Of a stretch of 64,000 nucleotides of DNA, positions 1-8,378 are shown piece by piece. The DNA is taken from positions 124,001 through 188,000 of the forward strand of contig NZ_CP009292.1 of NCBI RefSeq assembly GCF_000767465.1, written 5' to 3'. Each line of letters opens with the position of its first letter. The first letter of the stretch is position 1. Both the position numbers and the translations under genes were made by a program. The notes beneath the pieces were generated by a model that was given only the letters and a program-made list of their open reading frames with translations, did no database searches and was not told the DNA's origin. Origin of the DNA: Novosphingobium pentaromativorans US6-1. Lineage in GTDB: Bacteria; Pseudomonadota; Alphaproteobacteria; Sphingomonadales; Sphingomonadaceae.

Positions 1-1
1 G

Positions 2-328
2 CGTCCCTATCGGCGAACCAAGCCCTATCCCAAAAGGCCGAGCATGCTCGATCCGTTCGAGGCGCAAATCCGCGCGTGGATCGCGGCGGACCCGACGCTC
101 TCGGCAGCCGCAGTGTTGCAGCGGCTTATGAGCGCCGATCCGTCACGCTTCACGAAGAAGAGCGAGCGAACGGTGCAATTAGCCGTGAAGGCGTGGCGCG
201 CGGAAATCACCGGGCAGATCATCCTCAATGGTGACTGGATGAAGGGCTTCGCCCTATCTGCACCCGCCGCGGCGGGTGGAGATAGGGCGCACCTCGCAAC
301 CGCTCAGCCCGGTAACAATCTTCGGTGA
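2..328 (+). pseudogene. C-terminal part of a DDE-type transposase (runs off the left edge)
   Basis: The reading frame is open from base 2 to a stop at 328, so this is the end of a gene that begins outside the window rather than a small gene starting at the internal ATG at 44. The protein tail (IRAWIAADPTLSAAAVLQRL, then RTVQLAVKAWRAE and QIILNGDWMK) looks like the end of an integrase-type transposase of sphingomonads. No catalytic residues lie in the visible part, so family assignment is a recollection of tail similarity and not certain. The last 30 residues run over a long palindrome and may be read-through beyond the original stop. Confidence 0.5.
251..288. repeat. 38-bp near-perfect palindrome
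   Basis: The left arm GCCCTATCTGCACCCGCC and right arm GGCGGGTGGAGATAGGGC pair over 18 bp with one mismatch and a 2-nt centre. There is no T-tract after it. It lies inside the end of the transposase frame, so it may belong to an insertion-sequence end. Confidence 0.75.
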
Positions 329-342
329 GGCAACACGGGGGG

Positions 343-550
343 TCAGTTTGTCAGTTCGGGTGACATCAGATGGCCGCGCAGAGCATTGATCGCCTGCGTG
401 CGCTGCCGGATCAGTAGCTCGCGGGTGCGGAAGACCGTAGCTGCCCCTTGGGTCTCTTCGCTCTTCACGGGCACGAACCGCATCGTCGGCCCCATGTACC
501 TGAAACACATTCTTCGCCAGATCGAGCCCGACCTTGATAATCTCCGACAT
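343..550 (-). pseudogene. IS110-family transposase remnant with an internal deletion
   Basis: The minus strand starts at 550 with MSEIIKVGLDLAKNVFQVHG, the usual beginning of IS110 transposases, including the first catalytic Asp in GLDLAKN. About 23 codons later the sequence jumps, in another frame, to RFVPVKSEETQGA, VFRTRELLIRQRTQAINALR and GHL, a block that in intact members lies roughly 80-100 residues further on. It then stops at 343-345. The element therefore lost an internal segment, changed frame and lost its C-terminal half. It is not functional. Confidence 0.7.
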
Positions 551-624
551 GACCGCTCTCCTGTGTGGATCGTCCCAGACCCACCTTGGAACAGAGATGC
601 CGTCTTGGGGGGCGGTCACATCAT

Positions 625-764
625 CAAAGCCGCAAAGACCGCGCCGCTTGATGCTCTCTGCTCCAACACTGTTTGCGCAGTATAGCCAGCCCTGTTACTC
701 CCTCGCGCATGTCGGTCGCCCCGCCAGCCTAATCGACCCGCACATCGGTGCCTGGATCGATCAT
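625..764 (-). pseudogene. IS66-type tnpB remnant
   Basis: An ATG at 764 overlaps the tnpA remnant stop, as in intact IS66 elements. The reading starts MIDPGTDVRV, hits a stop, then resumes as AGGATDMREGVTGLAIL, and after a frameshift as AQTVLEQ and SSGAVFA. This is the N-terminal quarter of a TnpB-like protein with a nonsense codon and a frameshift. The rest is missing and the neighbouring sequence is the IS110 remnant. Confidence 0.6.
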
Positions 765-1131
765 GCCGCCTCAACCGCCCGAATGAGGCCCATCAGGGTC
801 GAGCCTTCGAGCTGCTATCGAAACGAAGGCGGCTTCCTTGCAGCAGACACAGTTCTACGATCGAGGGTGAGGCTAGCCAGTTCTCGAAGGCAGGCTCTGC
901 TTTGAAACTGGGCGAACCAATGTCGACCTGCGATGAGGTCGGCGCCGGCAGCGCAGGGAGCATCCCTCTTTTCTTGAACTCGTGCCGCCACTGGTAAATC
1001 TGGCTGCGCGTTACGTCGTAGCGCTGCGCAACTCGCGAAAGCGGTTCGCCGTTCACACCCACCGCGGCGACAATCTCCAGCTTCTCCGCCCGCGTCCAGC
1101 GACGCCGCCGTACCCGGTCCAATATCTCCAT
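761..1131 (-). pseudogene. IS66-type tnpA remnant (frameshifted near its end)
   Basis: The product begins MEILDRVRRRRWTRAEKLEI and continues with a homeodomain-like helix-turn-helix (VAQRYDVTRSQIYQWRHEFK), typical of the small IS66 OrfA/TnpA. Near codon 105 the frame breaks: the original ending (LEGSTLMGLIRAVEAA) is found in the next frame and stops at 761-763. No intact tnpB or tnpC follows, so this is a dead fragment. It differs in sequence from the intact IS66 at 9320-12384 and is not its source. Confidence 0.65.
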
Positions 1132-1221
1132 GCTTGCTCTCGCTCTTGCTGAAGACGTCCATAAGTACGTCCTTACGGATCCAACTCAAACCCGAGAAGG
1201 CGGGCTCAACCGAGCCGTTAC

Positions 1222-1324
1222 GGCGTATGTCGGACGGCTGGCGCTTCTTCGTCCCGCTGACGAACATGATGATCACCTCCTCGCCGTCTTGGGTGAGATA
1301 GAGTCGCTAGCCCTGTTCCCAACC
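1222..1324 (-). pseudogene. Possible RelE/HigB-type toxin remnant
   Basis: On the minus strand the segment GWEQG, stop, RLYLTQDGEEVIIMF, SGTKKRQPSDIR resembles the C-terminal half of HigB/RelE-like addiction toxins (G-P-G-Y-R-L-Y...GGTKKRQ..DI). A stop codon interrupts it, no N-terminal half is visible upstream and no antitoxin follows. The match is by eye over about 35 residues only. Confidence 0.35.
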
Positions 1325-1354
1325 GATTCGATGACTGTAGGCTCTCGCCAATCA

Positions 1355-2020
1355 CTATGATTCTCCGGCCTGCAACCTTTCGACATAGTCTTCGAAGGTG
1401 ATAGTCCCGCCTTCTTCGCGCGTACGTTTTCGAGCGCCTTCTGGCAGTGAAGCTTGCACCACGTCGATCCGTTTCCACGAAGGATGAGGCTGACTTCCAT
1501 CATCGCTTGGGATGTAAGGGCTTTGTGCATGGCGGTAGTGCTTGTGGATGTAGCGCGCACAATTGAGAAAGCATGTACTCACATCCACACGCACTACCAA
1601 TGTCGCGCCGGGAAAATAGCCAAGGTCATCGTCTTCAAATGACAAGGTTGCCGATCCTTGAACTCGCACCCTGTTAGGCGTTTCAAAGTCGATGAAGAGC
1701 ATCCCTATTTTTGGTCGACTCAGGATATTCCCCATGGACTTGAACATCCCGTTTCCATCATAATTCGGAAACATGAGGGTCTTAGAATCCAGAACTTTAA
1801 CGAACCCCGTTGCTCCGCCCTTGTAGCTAACGGTTGGTTCGCCTTCATCGCTCACGGTCGAAAGAAAAAAGAAGTCGCGTGACTCGATAAACTGAGCCTG
1901 AGGCACTTCAATCTCATCACGAACTATCGCAGCGACAACGGTATCCGCCAACGCTTCGCTTTCGAACTGCTGCTGTAGCTTTCGTTGATCTTGCGTATAG
2001 AACTCATCCGGCGTGATCAT
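1355..2020 (-). CDS. Pyridoxamine-5'-phosphate-oxidase-like FMN split-barrel protein
   Basis: A 221-residue protein with the look of the PNPOx-like split-barrel flavoprotein family: a central block FFFLSTVSDEGEPTVSYKGG, then FPNYDGNGMFKSMGNI and IGMLFIDFETPNRVRVQGSA, the strands that bind FMN in this family. The start at 2020 is preferred because GGGAG lies just upstream; an upstream ATG at 2047 also exists. The start overlaps the end of the nitrilase gene by 17 bp, so the two are almost certainly one transcript. Substrate unknown; with the nitrilase it may act on a nitrogen-containing compound, but that is inference from position only. Confidence 0.75.
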   Translation of the reverse strand: MITPDEFYTQDQRKLQQQFESEALADTVVAAIVRDEIEVPQAQFIESRDFFFLSTVSDEGEPTVSYKGGATGFVKVLDSKTLMFPNYDGNGMFKSMGNILSRPKIGMLFIDFETPNRVRVQGSATLSFEDDDLGYFPGATLVVRVDVSTCFLNCARYIHKHYRHAQSPYIPSDDGSQPHPSWKRIDVVQASLPEGARKRTREEGGTITFEDYVERLQAGES

Positions 2021-3098
2021 CGGTATCTCCCGGCATGCGACAGGCATTCACTTGATCTTGGAGCGAACTGGTTAGGTTGAAAAGAGGTTCGATGGCTCCA
2101 TCTAAGAGGCCATGTTGACTCCTCTCACCAGCAACGCCGAAATTCGGAGCCATATTCTCCACGGGCCTGTTTGCTGCCGGATTGAACAGCAATCGCGCAA
2201 CGTCGGGGCGTGAGTAGTGGCCCGTCGGATCGGCTGCGGCCTTTGCAAACGCTATCATGCCCAAATCCACGTTCGCATAGAGTAAGCCTTCCTGATCAGG
2301 GGCGATGGGCTCGCACATGGGAGAACCATCGGGGCCAAAGATCATTGCGTATCCGCCACCCTGCTTCAGCAATTCTTTCTTGATCTCGGCATCACACAAT
2401 TCAGTGATCATTTGTTCTGACACCAACCCGCAAGCGGCCAAGACGAAGCACTGGCCCTCAACTGCGTAGATCTGGCTTGCTGCTAGGTTGACCTCGGGCC
2501 CCAAGGCGTATGCTGCGCACGCATAGATGGAGAAGCTTGGCCAGGCTCCAACGTGAATCTGCTCATTTTGTGAGAACATCGCATATTTGCTCAATGGGTT
2601 GATGTGCTCCCAGCAGCAAAGCGCGCCGAGGTTGCCGATCGGGGTTTGATGCACTTTTAGATCGCTGCCATCCCCTTCGCCGAAAATCGTGCGTTCAACG
2701 TGGGTCGCCTTGAGTTTTCGGCGAGCAGCAATAATTCCGTCATCGGGTGAAATGATGAGTTGAGCGATATACAGGCTACCAGCTGCACGCTCGCTATATC
2801 CCATCACAACCCAGATGTCGTGCTCGCTGGCACATTGGGCGATGCGTTGAGCCTCTGCACCGTCGGCGGTCATGCAATTTTCGAAATGCCGTCGGACGAA
2901 CTGCATGCCCCATGCAGGAGAATCGAGCCAAGCCCACCAAGGATAGCCGGGTAGCCAGCACTCTGGGAAAGCGACGAGTTTCGCACCATTTCTGGCCGCC
3001 TCCTTTACGAGGTCGAGAGTTTTCTCCACCCCCCGTTCAAGATTGAGAAACTCAGGAGCAGCTTGGACAACAGCCACTTTGAACGGCTCAGAACTCAT
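2004..3098 (-). CDS. Nitrilase (carbon-nitrogen hydrolase superfamily)
   Basis: Hydrolyses a nitrile to the carboxylic acid and ammonia, in the cytoplasm. The 364-residue length fits microbial nitrilases. The catalytic triad is visible: Glu in AFPECWLPGYP (about residue 46), Lys in RRKLKATHVE (about 129) and Cys in GALCCWEH (about 163), followed by the typical VGAWPSF block. The CCWEH motif is that of true nitrilases rather than amidases. It is transcribed divergently from an AraC-type regulator and overlaps the downstream FMN-protein gene. An arylacetonitrile substrate would feed the phenylacetate pathway encoded 11 kb away; this is inferred and not shown. Confidence 0.88.
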   Translation of the reverse strand: MSSEPFKVAVVQAAPEFLNLERGVEKTLDLVKEAARNGAKLVAFPECWLPGYPWWAWLDSPAWGMQFVRRHFENCMTADGAEAQRIAQCASEHDIWVVMGYSERAAGSLYIAQLIISPDDGIIAARRKLKATHVERTIFGEGDGSDLKVHQTPIGNLGALCCWEHINPLSKYAMFSQNEQIHVGAWPSFSIYACAAYALGPEVNLAASQIYAVEGQCFVLAACGLVSEQMITELCDAEIKKELLKQGGGYAMIFGPDGSPMCEPIAPDQEGLLYANVDLGMIAFAKAAADPTGHYSRPDVARLLFNPAANRPVENMAPNFGVAGERSQHGLLDGAIEPLFNLTSSLQDQVNACRMPGDTDDHAG

Positions 3099-3184
3099 AT
3101 TGCATTCCTTACAACCAGATCGATTTTAGAGGCACCAGGCCAGTGCAACACTCATCGGATTGGTGCGAAAGGGTGTCTTTGCTG

Positions 3185-4249
3185 ATGAGGTCGAAAAATT
3201 TGTCGGATTCGGCAATCCAAGGTGATAATGTTGGAAACGCTCAGCGCTTGACATATCATCATCATCTGGAGGGCTGTGTCATCGAAGTCGTTTCCCTACA
3301 TATGACGACAGACTCTGTCGCGTCGAAGGAGCGCGCTTCATATTGGCGAGATCTCGTTTCCGCGACTTTTGTCGAACTTGAATGCGAAATGGCTGTGCCG
3401 AGCCAGTTTTCTGGCTCGCTTCGCACAATGGATCTCGGTGATTTTCATATGACAGAAGTTGATGCGGCACCGCAGTTGGTCCGGCGGACCAGGCGGGCAA
3501 TCAGCGCATCGACAAGCGACCATTTTCTTCTCAGCCTCCAGACCTGGGGGCAAGGTATTATTCTTCAGGATGATCGGGTTGCCTTGCTCCGCCCTGGAGA
3601 TTTCGCATTGTATGATTCCACGCGCCCTTACAGATTGCAGTTCGAAGAGAAATTTGGGCAGATCGTTGTCCAACTGCCACGCAAGACTGTGACTGAGCGT
3701 CTCATTGATGCCGATGGGCTCACGGCTATGCAAGTTGATGGTAGCAAGGGTGTGGGACTCTTGGCGTCGAACTACATCCGAAACCTTCATCAACAAGTCG
3801 GCACTATCGAGGAACTTAGTTCTGGTCGCCTGAAAGCGAGCGCAGTCGACCTTCTTGCGACGGCCATCGCTGAGCAAGCGGGCGTTAAATGTCTGGGCAC
3901 GGAGAACCAGGCCATCCTGCGCAGAAGAGTCATCGCCTATGTCGATCAGCACCTCGCCGATCACGAACTTTCTTGTCGTCGAATTGCCGAGGTTCATGGT
4001 ATTTCAGAACGGCAACTACGCCGTGCCTTCGAAGGTCAGCACACTTCGCTTTCCGATTGGATCTGGCTTCGACGGCTGGAGAAGGCGAAGCGAGATTTGG
4101 TCGACCCATTGAAGGCTCCGCTGTCGATCACGGCAATCGCTTATGATCTTGGGTATCGCGATTCGGCACATTTCAGCCGCTCATTTCGGTCTCGATTTGA
4201 CTGCACGCCTTCCGCATGGCGGAATGACAACCTAGCTGTCAGGAAATGA
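3185..4249 (+). CDS. AraC-family transcriptional regulator
   Basis: N-terminal AraC-binding-like ligand domain (MTTDSVASKERASYWRDLVS onward) and a C-terminal double helix-turn-helix: LSCRRIAEVHGISERQLRRA and ITAIAYDLGYRDSAHFSRSF. The architecture resembles activators such as FeaR and NitR, which control aldehyde, amine and nitrile catabolism. It is divergent from the nitrilase gene and probably controls it. The start is uncertain: a GTG at 3143, the ATG at 3185 (AAAGGG upstream) and an ATG at 3302 are all in frame. The last would leave a more normal 200-bp promoter gap, but no ribosome binding site precedes it. Confidence 0.85.
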   Translation: MRSKNLSDSAIQGDNVGNAQRLTYHHHLEGCVIEVVSLHMTTDSVASKERASYWRDLVSATFVELECEMAVPSQFSGSLRTMDLGDFHMTEVDAAPQLVRRTRRAISASTSDHFLLSLQTWGQGIILQDDRVALLRPGDFALYDSTRPYRLQFEEKFGQIVVQLPRKTVTERLIDADGLTAMQVDGSKGVGLLASNYIRNLHQQVGTIEELSSGRLKASAVDLLATAIAEQAGVKCLGTENQAILRRRVIAYVDQHLADHELSCRRIAEVHGISERQLRRAFEGQHTSLSDWIWLRRLEKAKRDLVDPLKAPLSITAIAYDLGYRDSAHFSRSFRSRFDCTPSAWRNDNLAVRK

Positions 4250-4298
4250 TTCCCTTCGCGATCGGGCCTCAAAAATCGGAGTAACCTGAACCGATCAA

Positions 4299-4322
4299 AT
4301 CTGCGGCTTCCAAGCCGCAGAT
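4299..4322 (+). terminator. Hairpin terminator after the AraC gene
   Basis: ATCTGCGGCTT and AAGCCGCAGAT form a perfect 11-bp stem with a very short loop, 50 bp after the regulator stop. A T-rich stretch (GTTGCTTTGTC) follows but there is no clean T-run. Confidence 0.55.
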
Positions 4323-4481
4323 CTGATAGTTGCTTTGTCAAAGGTCGTGGCAAAGAAATCCCTCGATACACCGACTGTCACAGTTCGGCCACACAGACGC
4401 CCTGTGGCCGCCTGATGCAATCAATCTGTCCTCCAAGGCAAAGACGCTGGAACGAAAATGAGGAATACGGGGCAATAAGTT

Positions 4482-4493
4482 GACCGTCCGATC
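4482..4493. promoter_or_regulatory. Possible PaaR-type operator upstream of the TonB receptor
   Basis: GACCGTCCGATC is an imperfect GACCG-N2-CGGTC palindrome (one mismatch in the right arm), preceded by TT so that it covers a TTGACC -35-like box. It lies 50 bp before the TonB receptor start and matches the half-sites of the two paa promoter palindromes at 17817 and 21004. No good -10 box was found at the expected distance. Confidence 0.35.
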
Positions 4494-4542
4494 AGGTAAC
4501 TTACTTGGTCAGCCGCAATCTAATGCCTTAAGGGAGGGCCGA

Positions 4543-6966
4543 ATGAACAAGCTAATGGAGTCAGTCTCGATTGCTGCCTTGACAACTGCGGCGGTCGCAT
4601 CACCATCAATAGCGAACGCGCAGGATCAGTTTGATAATGGGGCTGCGACAGCTTCGGCACAGGACGACCCGGCGCCTTCTCGCGACAACGTTATCTTGGT
4701 TACGGCGCAGAAGCGTTCGGAAAGTATCAATGAGGTTCCGCTCGCCATTCAGGCCTTCGGAGGAGAAGACCTCCGTCAGTCGGGAATCACCGAGGCGCAA
4801 TCGTTGGCGGTAGTTACCCCCGCTTTGAATGTAGCGCGTTCCAGCGCGAACACGCCGATTTACACACTCAGGGGCGTCGGATTTAATACGCCGAACCTAT
4901 CGTCAACCTCGCCAGTCGGGGTCTATTACGACGAGATTGCCTACGCGTATCCGTTCATGAGTTCTGGGCCCATTTTCGATATCGAACGAGTGGAGGTACT
5001 GAAGGGACCGCAGGGAACCCTTTACGGCCGCAATACGACCGGCGGACTTGTCAATTTTATTGTTCAGAAACCGGACACCACATTCGGCGCCGGACTCAAT
5101 GTTGAGGTCGGAAATTACGATACCCAGAATTTCGAAGGGTACTTGAACATTGCAGTCAGTGACACACTTGCAGCAAGGTTCGCCGGACGAATTGAGCGTT
5201 CCGGGCGCGGATGGCAGAAAAGTATCTCCCGTGACGAACGTCTGGGAGAGAAGGACCGTGTCGGCCTGCGTGGCACATTGGCCTGGGCGCTTAGTGATCG
5301 GCTGACGGTGGACCTCGTCGCCAGCTATTGGAAGGATCAATCTGATACGGTGGCTGGCCAGGCTGTGCTGCTAAATCCCGACCAGCCGGCGTTCGTCGAT
5401 CCTCGCCTGCGAACGGCCATCCGTGACGATTGGACCAGCACAACGGCGGACTGGGATACATTGGATGGGACCAAAGCTCCTTTCAAGGCCGATTCCCGCT
5501 TCTATGGTCTTGCCGGCCGGGTCCGTCTTGACCTTAGTGATGACATTTCGCTGGTGTCCCTGACTGGTTACAATGACGTGAGCAGGAATGACCAGAATGA
5601 CGTGGACGGCACATCGGTCGAAGTTTTCGCACAGCAGTCGGTCGGCGACATTCAGTCGTTCTCGCAGGAACTGCGCCTTGAAGGCTCGGCAGGGCCGGTC
5701 GATTACATCCTCGGCGTTTATTATTCTAAAGACGACATTACCGACAATCAAATTGGCAACTACGACCGGTCATCGGTGCTGCAACTTCTGAGATTCCTGT
5801 CTCAGAACGTTATTGATCCGACTAATGCGCTCTATACGCCTGAGCAGTATGCGACTGGCTTCCGCTCCTACCGAAATACGACTGAGCAGCGCAATCGTTC
5901 GAAGTCAGTCTTCGCCTCCATGGATTGGGAACTTTCGGACAAGCTTAGTGTGACCGTAGGCGCGCGCTATACGGACGACCAGTTGAAGTTCAGCGCTTGC
6001 TCGGGCGATTTCAATGGTAATACGCTGCCCATCTGGAACACGGCGGTTCATTTCCTGGTGAATGTGCAAACCGGAAACGTGCCAAACTTCAACGTTCAGC
6101 CGAACGGGTGCATGTCCTATGCCGCAAACTTTACGGAACTTGCATCGTTTAAGCGACCTGTATTGAATGAAGACAATCTGGCCGGTCGTCTGAGCCTTCA
6201 GTACCAGGCGAATCCGGATCTGCTCATCTTTGGTTCTTTCAGCCGTGGGTATAAGTCAGGTGCGGTGCCCATGCTTCCCACAAATGTTGAAACACAGTTG
6301 GCACCAGCGACCCAGGAGCGCATCACAGCCTATGAGCTGGGCACGAAGGCAACGCTTGTGGGCGGAGCAGTCCAACTGAACGGCTCGGTCTTCTATTACG
6401 ATTACAAGGACAAGCAGCTTTTCTCAGAGGTGCTTGACCCTGTTTTCACCACGCTGACCCGCCTCGTGAACGTTCCGAAGTCCGAAGTTTATGGTGGCGA
6501 GGTGGATCTCAATGTCCGTGTCAGCGATGTCGTCGACTTCCGCCTGGGTGCCTCCTACACAAAAACCAAGATCACCGAATTCACTGGCTTTGATCGTAGC
6601 GGTCAACCGGCCGACTTTGTCGGTTCAAGCTTTCCTTACACACCTGAATGGACGCTCAATGCGGCAGTGAAAGTCGATCAGCCAGTATCGCAAACGCTTG
6701 GGTTGCGTGGCAATGTTGTCGCAAACTACCAGTCTTCCACTGCGGCCTCGCTCGGCGACGAGCCAGGCTTCAAGGTGGACGCCTACACGGTCGTCAACGC
6801 TTCGCTGGACCTGTATTCCAGTCAGGACAACTGGAGCGTTGGATTGTATGCGAACAATCTCTTCAATGAATATTATTGGAATTCAACAGACGTTCTGACT
6901 GACGTGGTTTTCAGAATACCTGGCGCTGCGCGTACATATGGGGTCCGGTTGGGCTGGAGTTACTAA
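4543..6966 (+). CDS. TonB-dependent outer-membrane receptor
   Basis: An 807-residue outer-membrane transporter. The start at 4543 is chosen for its GGGAGGG ribosome binding site and because it gives a normal signal peptide (MNKLMESVSIAALTTAAVAS, cleaved after ANA). A TonB-box-like region and plug domain follow (VILVTAQKRSESINEVPLAI, then DIERVEVLKGPQGTLYGRNT), then a long beta-barrel ending in a C-terminal aromatic residue (GVRLGWSY). Sphingomonads use such receptors to import aromatic and other small substrates. It stands alone between the AraC gene and the acyl-CoA-dehydrogenase-like gene and probably imports the substrate of this island. The substrate cannot be read from sequence. Confidence 0.9.
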   Translation: MNKLMESVSIAALTTAAVASPSIANAQDQFDNGAATASAQDDPAPSRDNVILVTAQKRSESINEVPLAIQAFGGEDLRQSGITEAQSLAVVTPALNVARSSANTPIYTLRGVGFNTPNLSSTSPVGVYYDEIAYAYPFMSSGPIFDIERVEVLKGPQGTLYGRNTTGGLVNFIVQKPDTTFGAGLNVEVGNYDTQNFEGYLNIAVSDTLAARFAGRIERSGRGWQKSISRDERLGEKDRVGLRGTLAWALSDRLTVDLVASYWKDQSDTVAGQAVLLNPDQPAFVDPRLRTAIRDDWTSTTADWDTLDGTKAPFKADSRFYGLAGRVRLDLSDDISLVSLTGYNDVSRNDQNDVDGTSVEVFAQQSVGDIQSFSQELRLEGSAGPVDYILGVYYSKDDITDNQIGNYDRSSVLQLLRFLSQNVIDPTNALYTPEQYATGFRSYRNTTEQRNRSKSVFASMDWELSDKLSVTVGARYTDDQLKFSACSGDFNGNTLPIWNTAVHFLVNVQTGNVPNFNVQPNGCMSYAANFTELASFKRPVLNEDNLAGRLSLQYQANPDLLIFGSFSRGYKSGAVPMLPTNVETQLAPATQERITAYELGTKATLVGGAVQLNGSVFYYDYKDKQLFSEVLDPVFTTLTRLVNVPKSEVYGGEVDLNVRVSDVVDFRLGASYTKTKITEFTGFDRSGQPADFVGSSFPYTPEWTLNAAVKVDQPVSQTLGLRGNVVANYQSSTAASLGDEPGFKVDAYTVVNASLDLYSSQDNWSVGLYANNLFNEYYWNSTDVLTDVVFRIPGAARTYGVRLGWSY

Positions 6967-7010
6967 GCTCATGCTCTCTTCTTGTCCAAACGCTTGAGTG
7001 TAGTTGCTTT

Positions 7011-7043
7011 GGGGGGAATTCCAGAATCGGCTGAATTCCCCCC
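7011..7043 (+). terminator. GC-rich hairpin after the TonB receptor
   Basis: GGGGGGAATTC and GAATTCCCCCC make a perfect 11-bp stem around an 11-nt loop, 44 bp after the receptor stop. No T-run follows, so it may act as a terminator or as an mRNA-stabilising hairpin between the receptor and the next gene. Confidence 0.5.
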
Positions 7044-7097
7044 ATCCGCTTTCTGCTGTGACGCGGGCAAAGATGTTGACGTAAAGGTATTAGAAAT

Positions 7098-8339
7098 ATG
7101 GAATCTCTAAGCAGCGCACAGACCGCACTTCGCTTCGCAGCTCGAGAGTTTGCCCAAGAGCATCTACGCCAATGCGACCCTCTCGTTGAGACTGGTTCTA
7201 CGCCGCAAGAACGGTTCGCGGCATCCAGACCAATCTATCAGGCAATGGTGTCTGCCGGATTCCTGAGGCGGTGTATCCCCGCCCCATTAGGCGGTGATGG
7301 TTCTGGTTTGGTTGATGCAGCAATCCTTGCAGAAGAACTTTACGGTGAGAATGGAGGAATTTCCCTTACGCTGTTTGGAACGGTTTTGGGCTTGATGCCC
7401 GTAATACTAGGGCCAAATGATGAATTGAGAGACAGGGTCCTTGCTCCATTTCTGAAGACTAGCGGAACGCCGCTGTCAGCGTTCTGCATGACGGAACCTG
7501 GTGGCAGCGCAAATATTTCAGATTCCGTGCCCGTAGAAGGGCTCCGAACAATTGCCTTGCAGAAGCAAGGGGGGTGGCAGGTTTCGGGCGCCAAGAAGTG
7601 GGTATCCTCGGCAACGGGATGGGACGGTAAGGGGGCCGAACTGCTGTGCATCGTTTGCCGTGGCATCGATGATGCGGGGCAAGAGCTTGGCACTGGGATT
7701 CTGGCAACCGAACGACCTCAATCGGGCATAGTCGAACTTTCGGTCGCTCGGCTAATAGATTCAGTTGGGCATCGGGCCCATCTCCTTCCGGAATTCCAGA
7801 TTAAGGATCTGTGGATCCCAAATCAGAACGCCGTCACTCCAATGGGTGAAGGGGGGGCAGTCATGGCTGGCGCATTCACAGCGACAGCTGCGCTTGTTGG
7901 CGTATTCGGTGTGGCCCTGATGCGAACAGCATGGGAGTATACCCTGAATTTCGCGAAGACTGAGACGCGAGGCGGAAGCAAGCCGATTATCGAGCATCAA
8001 GCCGTGGGCTACGCTCTGGCCGATGCCAAGAGCACCATAGAAGCAGCACGAGCGCTCTCCTGGAGGGCATGCATTGCCTTGGACAACAACTTGCCCGGTG
8101 CCGAAGAACTGGCGATTCATGCAAAGGTGTTTGGTTCAGAAAGAGCCGTCGAGGTTTTGGGCGATCTGATGAAAATTGTCGGCGTCGAAAGTTATGACCG
8201 CGACTGTCCTTTGGCGGGTTTAATGCAGGATGCGCTGGCTTTGCCTGTCTTTGATGGTGGCAACATGGGTGTTCGGCGCAAACAACTCCATCAGATTTAC
8301 CAACTCAAAGACTACGATCAACACTCTACGCTTGCGTGA
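7098..8339 (+). CDS. Acyl-CoA-dehydrogenase-fold flavoprotein, nitroalkane-oxidase-like
   Basis: A 413-residue FAD enzyme of the acyl-CoA dehydrogenase fold (CMTEPGGSANISD as the flavin-binding strand, SGAKKWVSSATGW, HQAVGYALADAKS). In ordinary acyl-CoA dehydrogenases the catalytic base is Glu in a Y-E-G-T segment. Here the same place reads PVFDGGNMGVRRKQLHQIY, with Asp. I recall fungal nitroalkane oxidase as carrying Asp402 in a very similar YDGGN-x-G-x-RRR context. That enzyme turns nitroalkanes into aldehydes or ketones plus nitrite. The next gene is an aldehyde dehydrogenase, which fits. An acyl-CoA dehydrogenase with altered specificity is the alternative. AAAGG precedes the start. Confidence 0.72.
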   Translation: MESLSSAQTALRFAAREFAQEHLRQCDPLVETGSTPQERFAASRPIYQAMVSAGFLRRCIPAPLGGDGSGLVDAAILAEELYGENGGISLTLFGTVLGLMPVILGPNDELRDRVLAPFLKTSGTPLSAFCMTEPGGSANISDSVPVEGLRTIALQKQGGWQVSGAKKWVSSATGWDGKGAELLCIVCRGIDDAGQELGTGILATERPQSGIVELSVARLIDSVGHRAHLLPEFQIKDLWIPNQNAVTPMGEGGAVMAGAFTATAALVGVFGVALMRTAWEYTLNFAKTETRGGSKPIIEHQAVGYALADAKSTIEAARALSWRACIALDNNLPGAEELAIHAKVFGSERAVEVLGDLMKIVGVESYDRDCPLAGLMQDALALPVFDGGNMGVRRKQLHQIYQLKDYDQHSTLA

Positions 8340-8378
8340 GCCAATCGCGTTGATCGGACTGGGGATTTAAGGGTTCAT

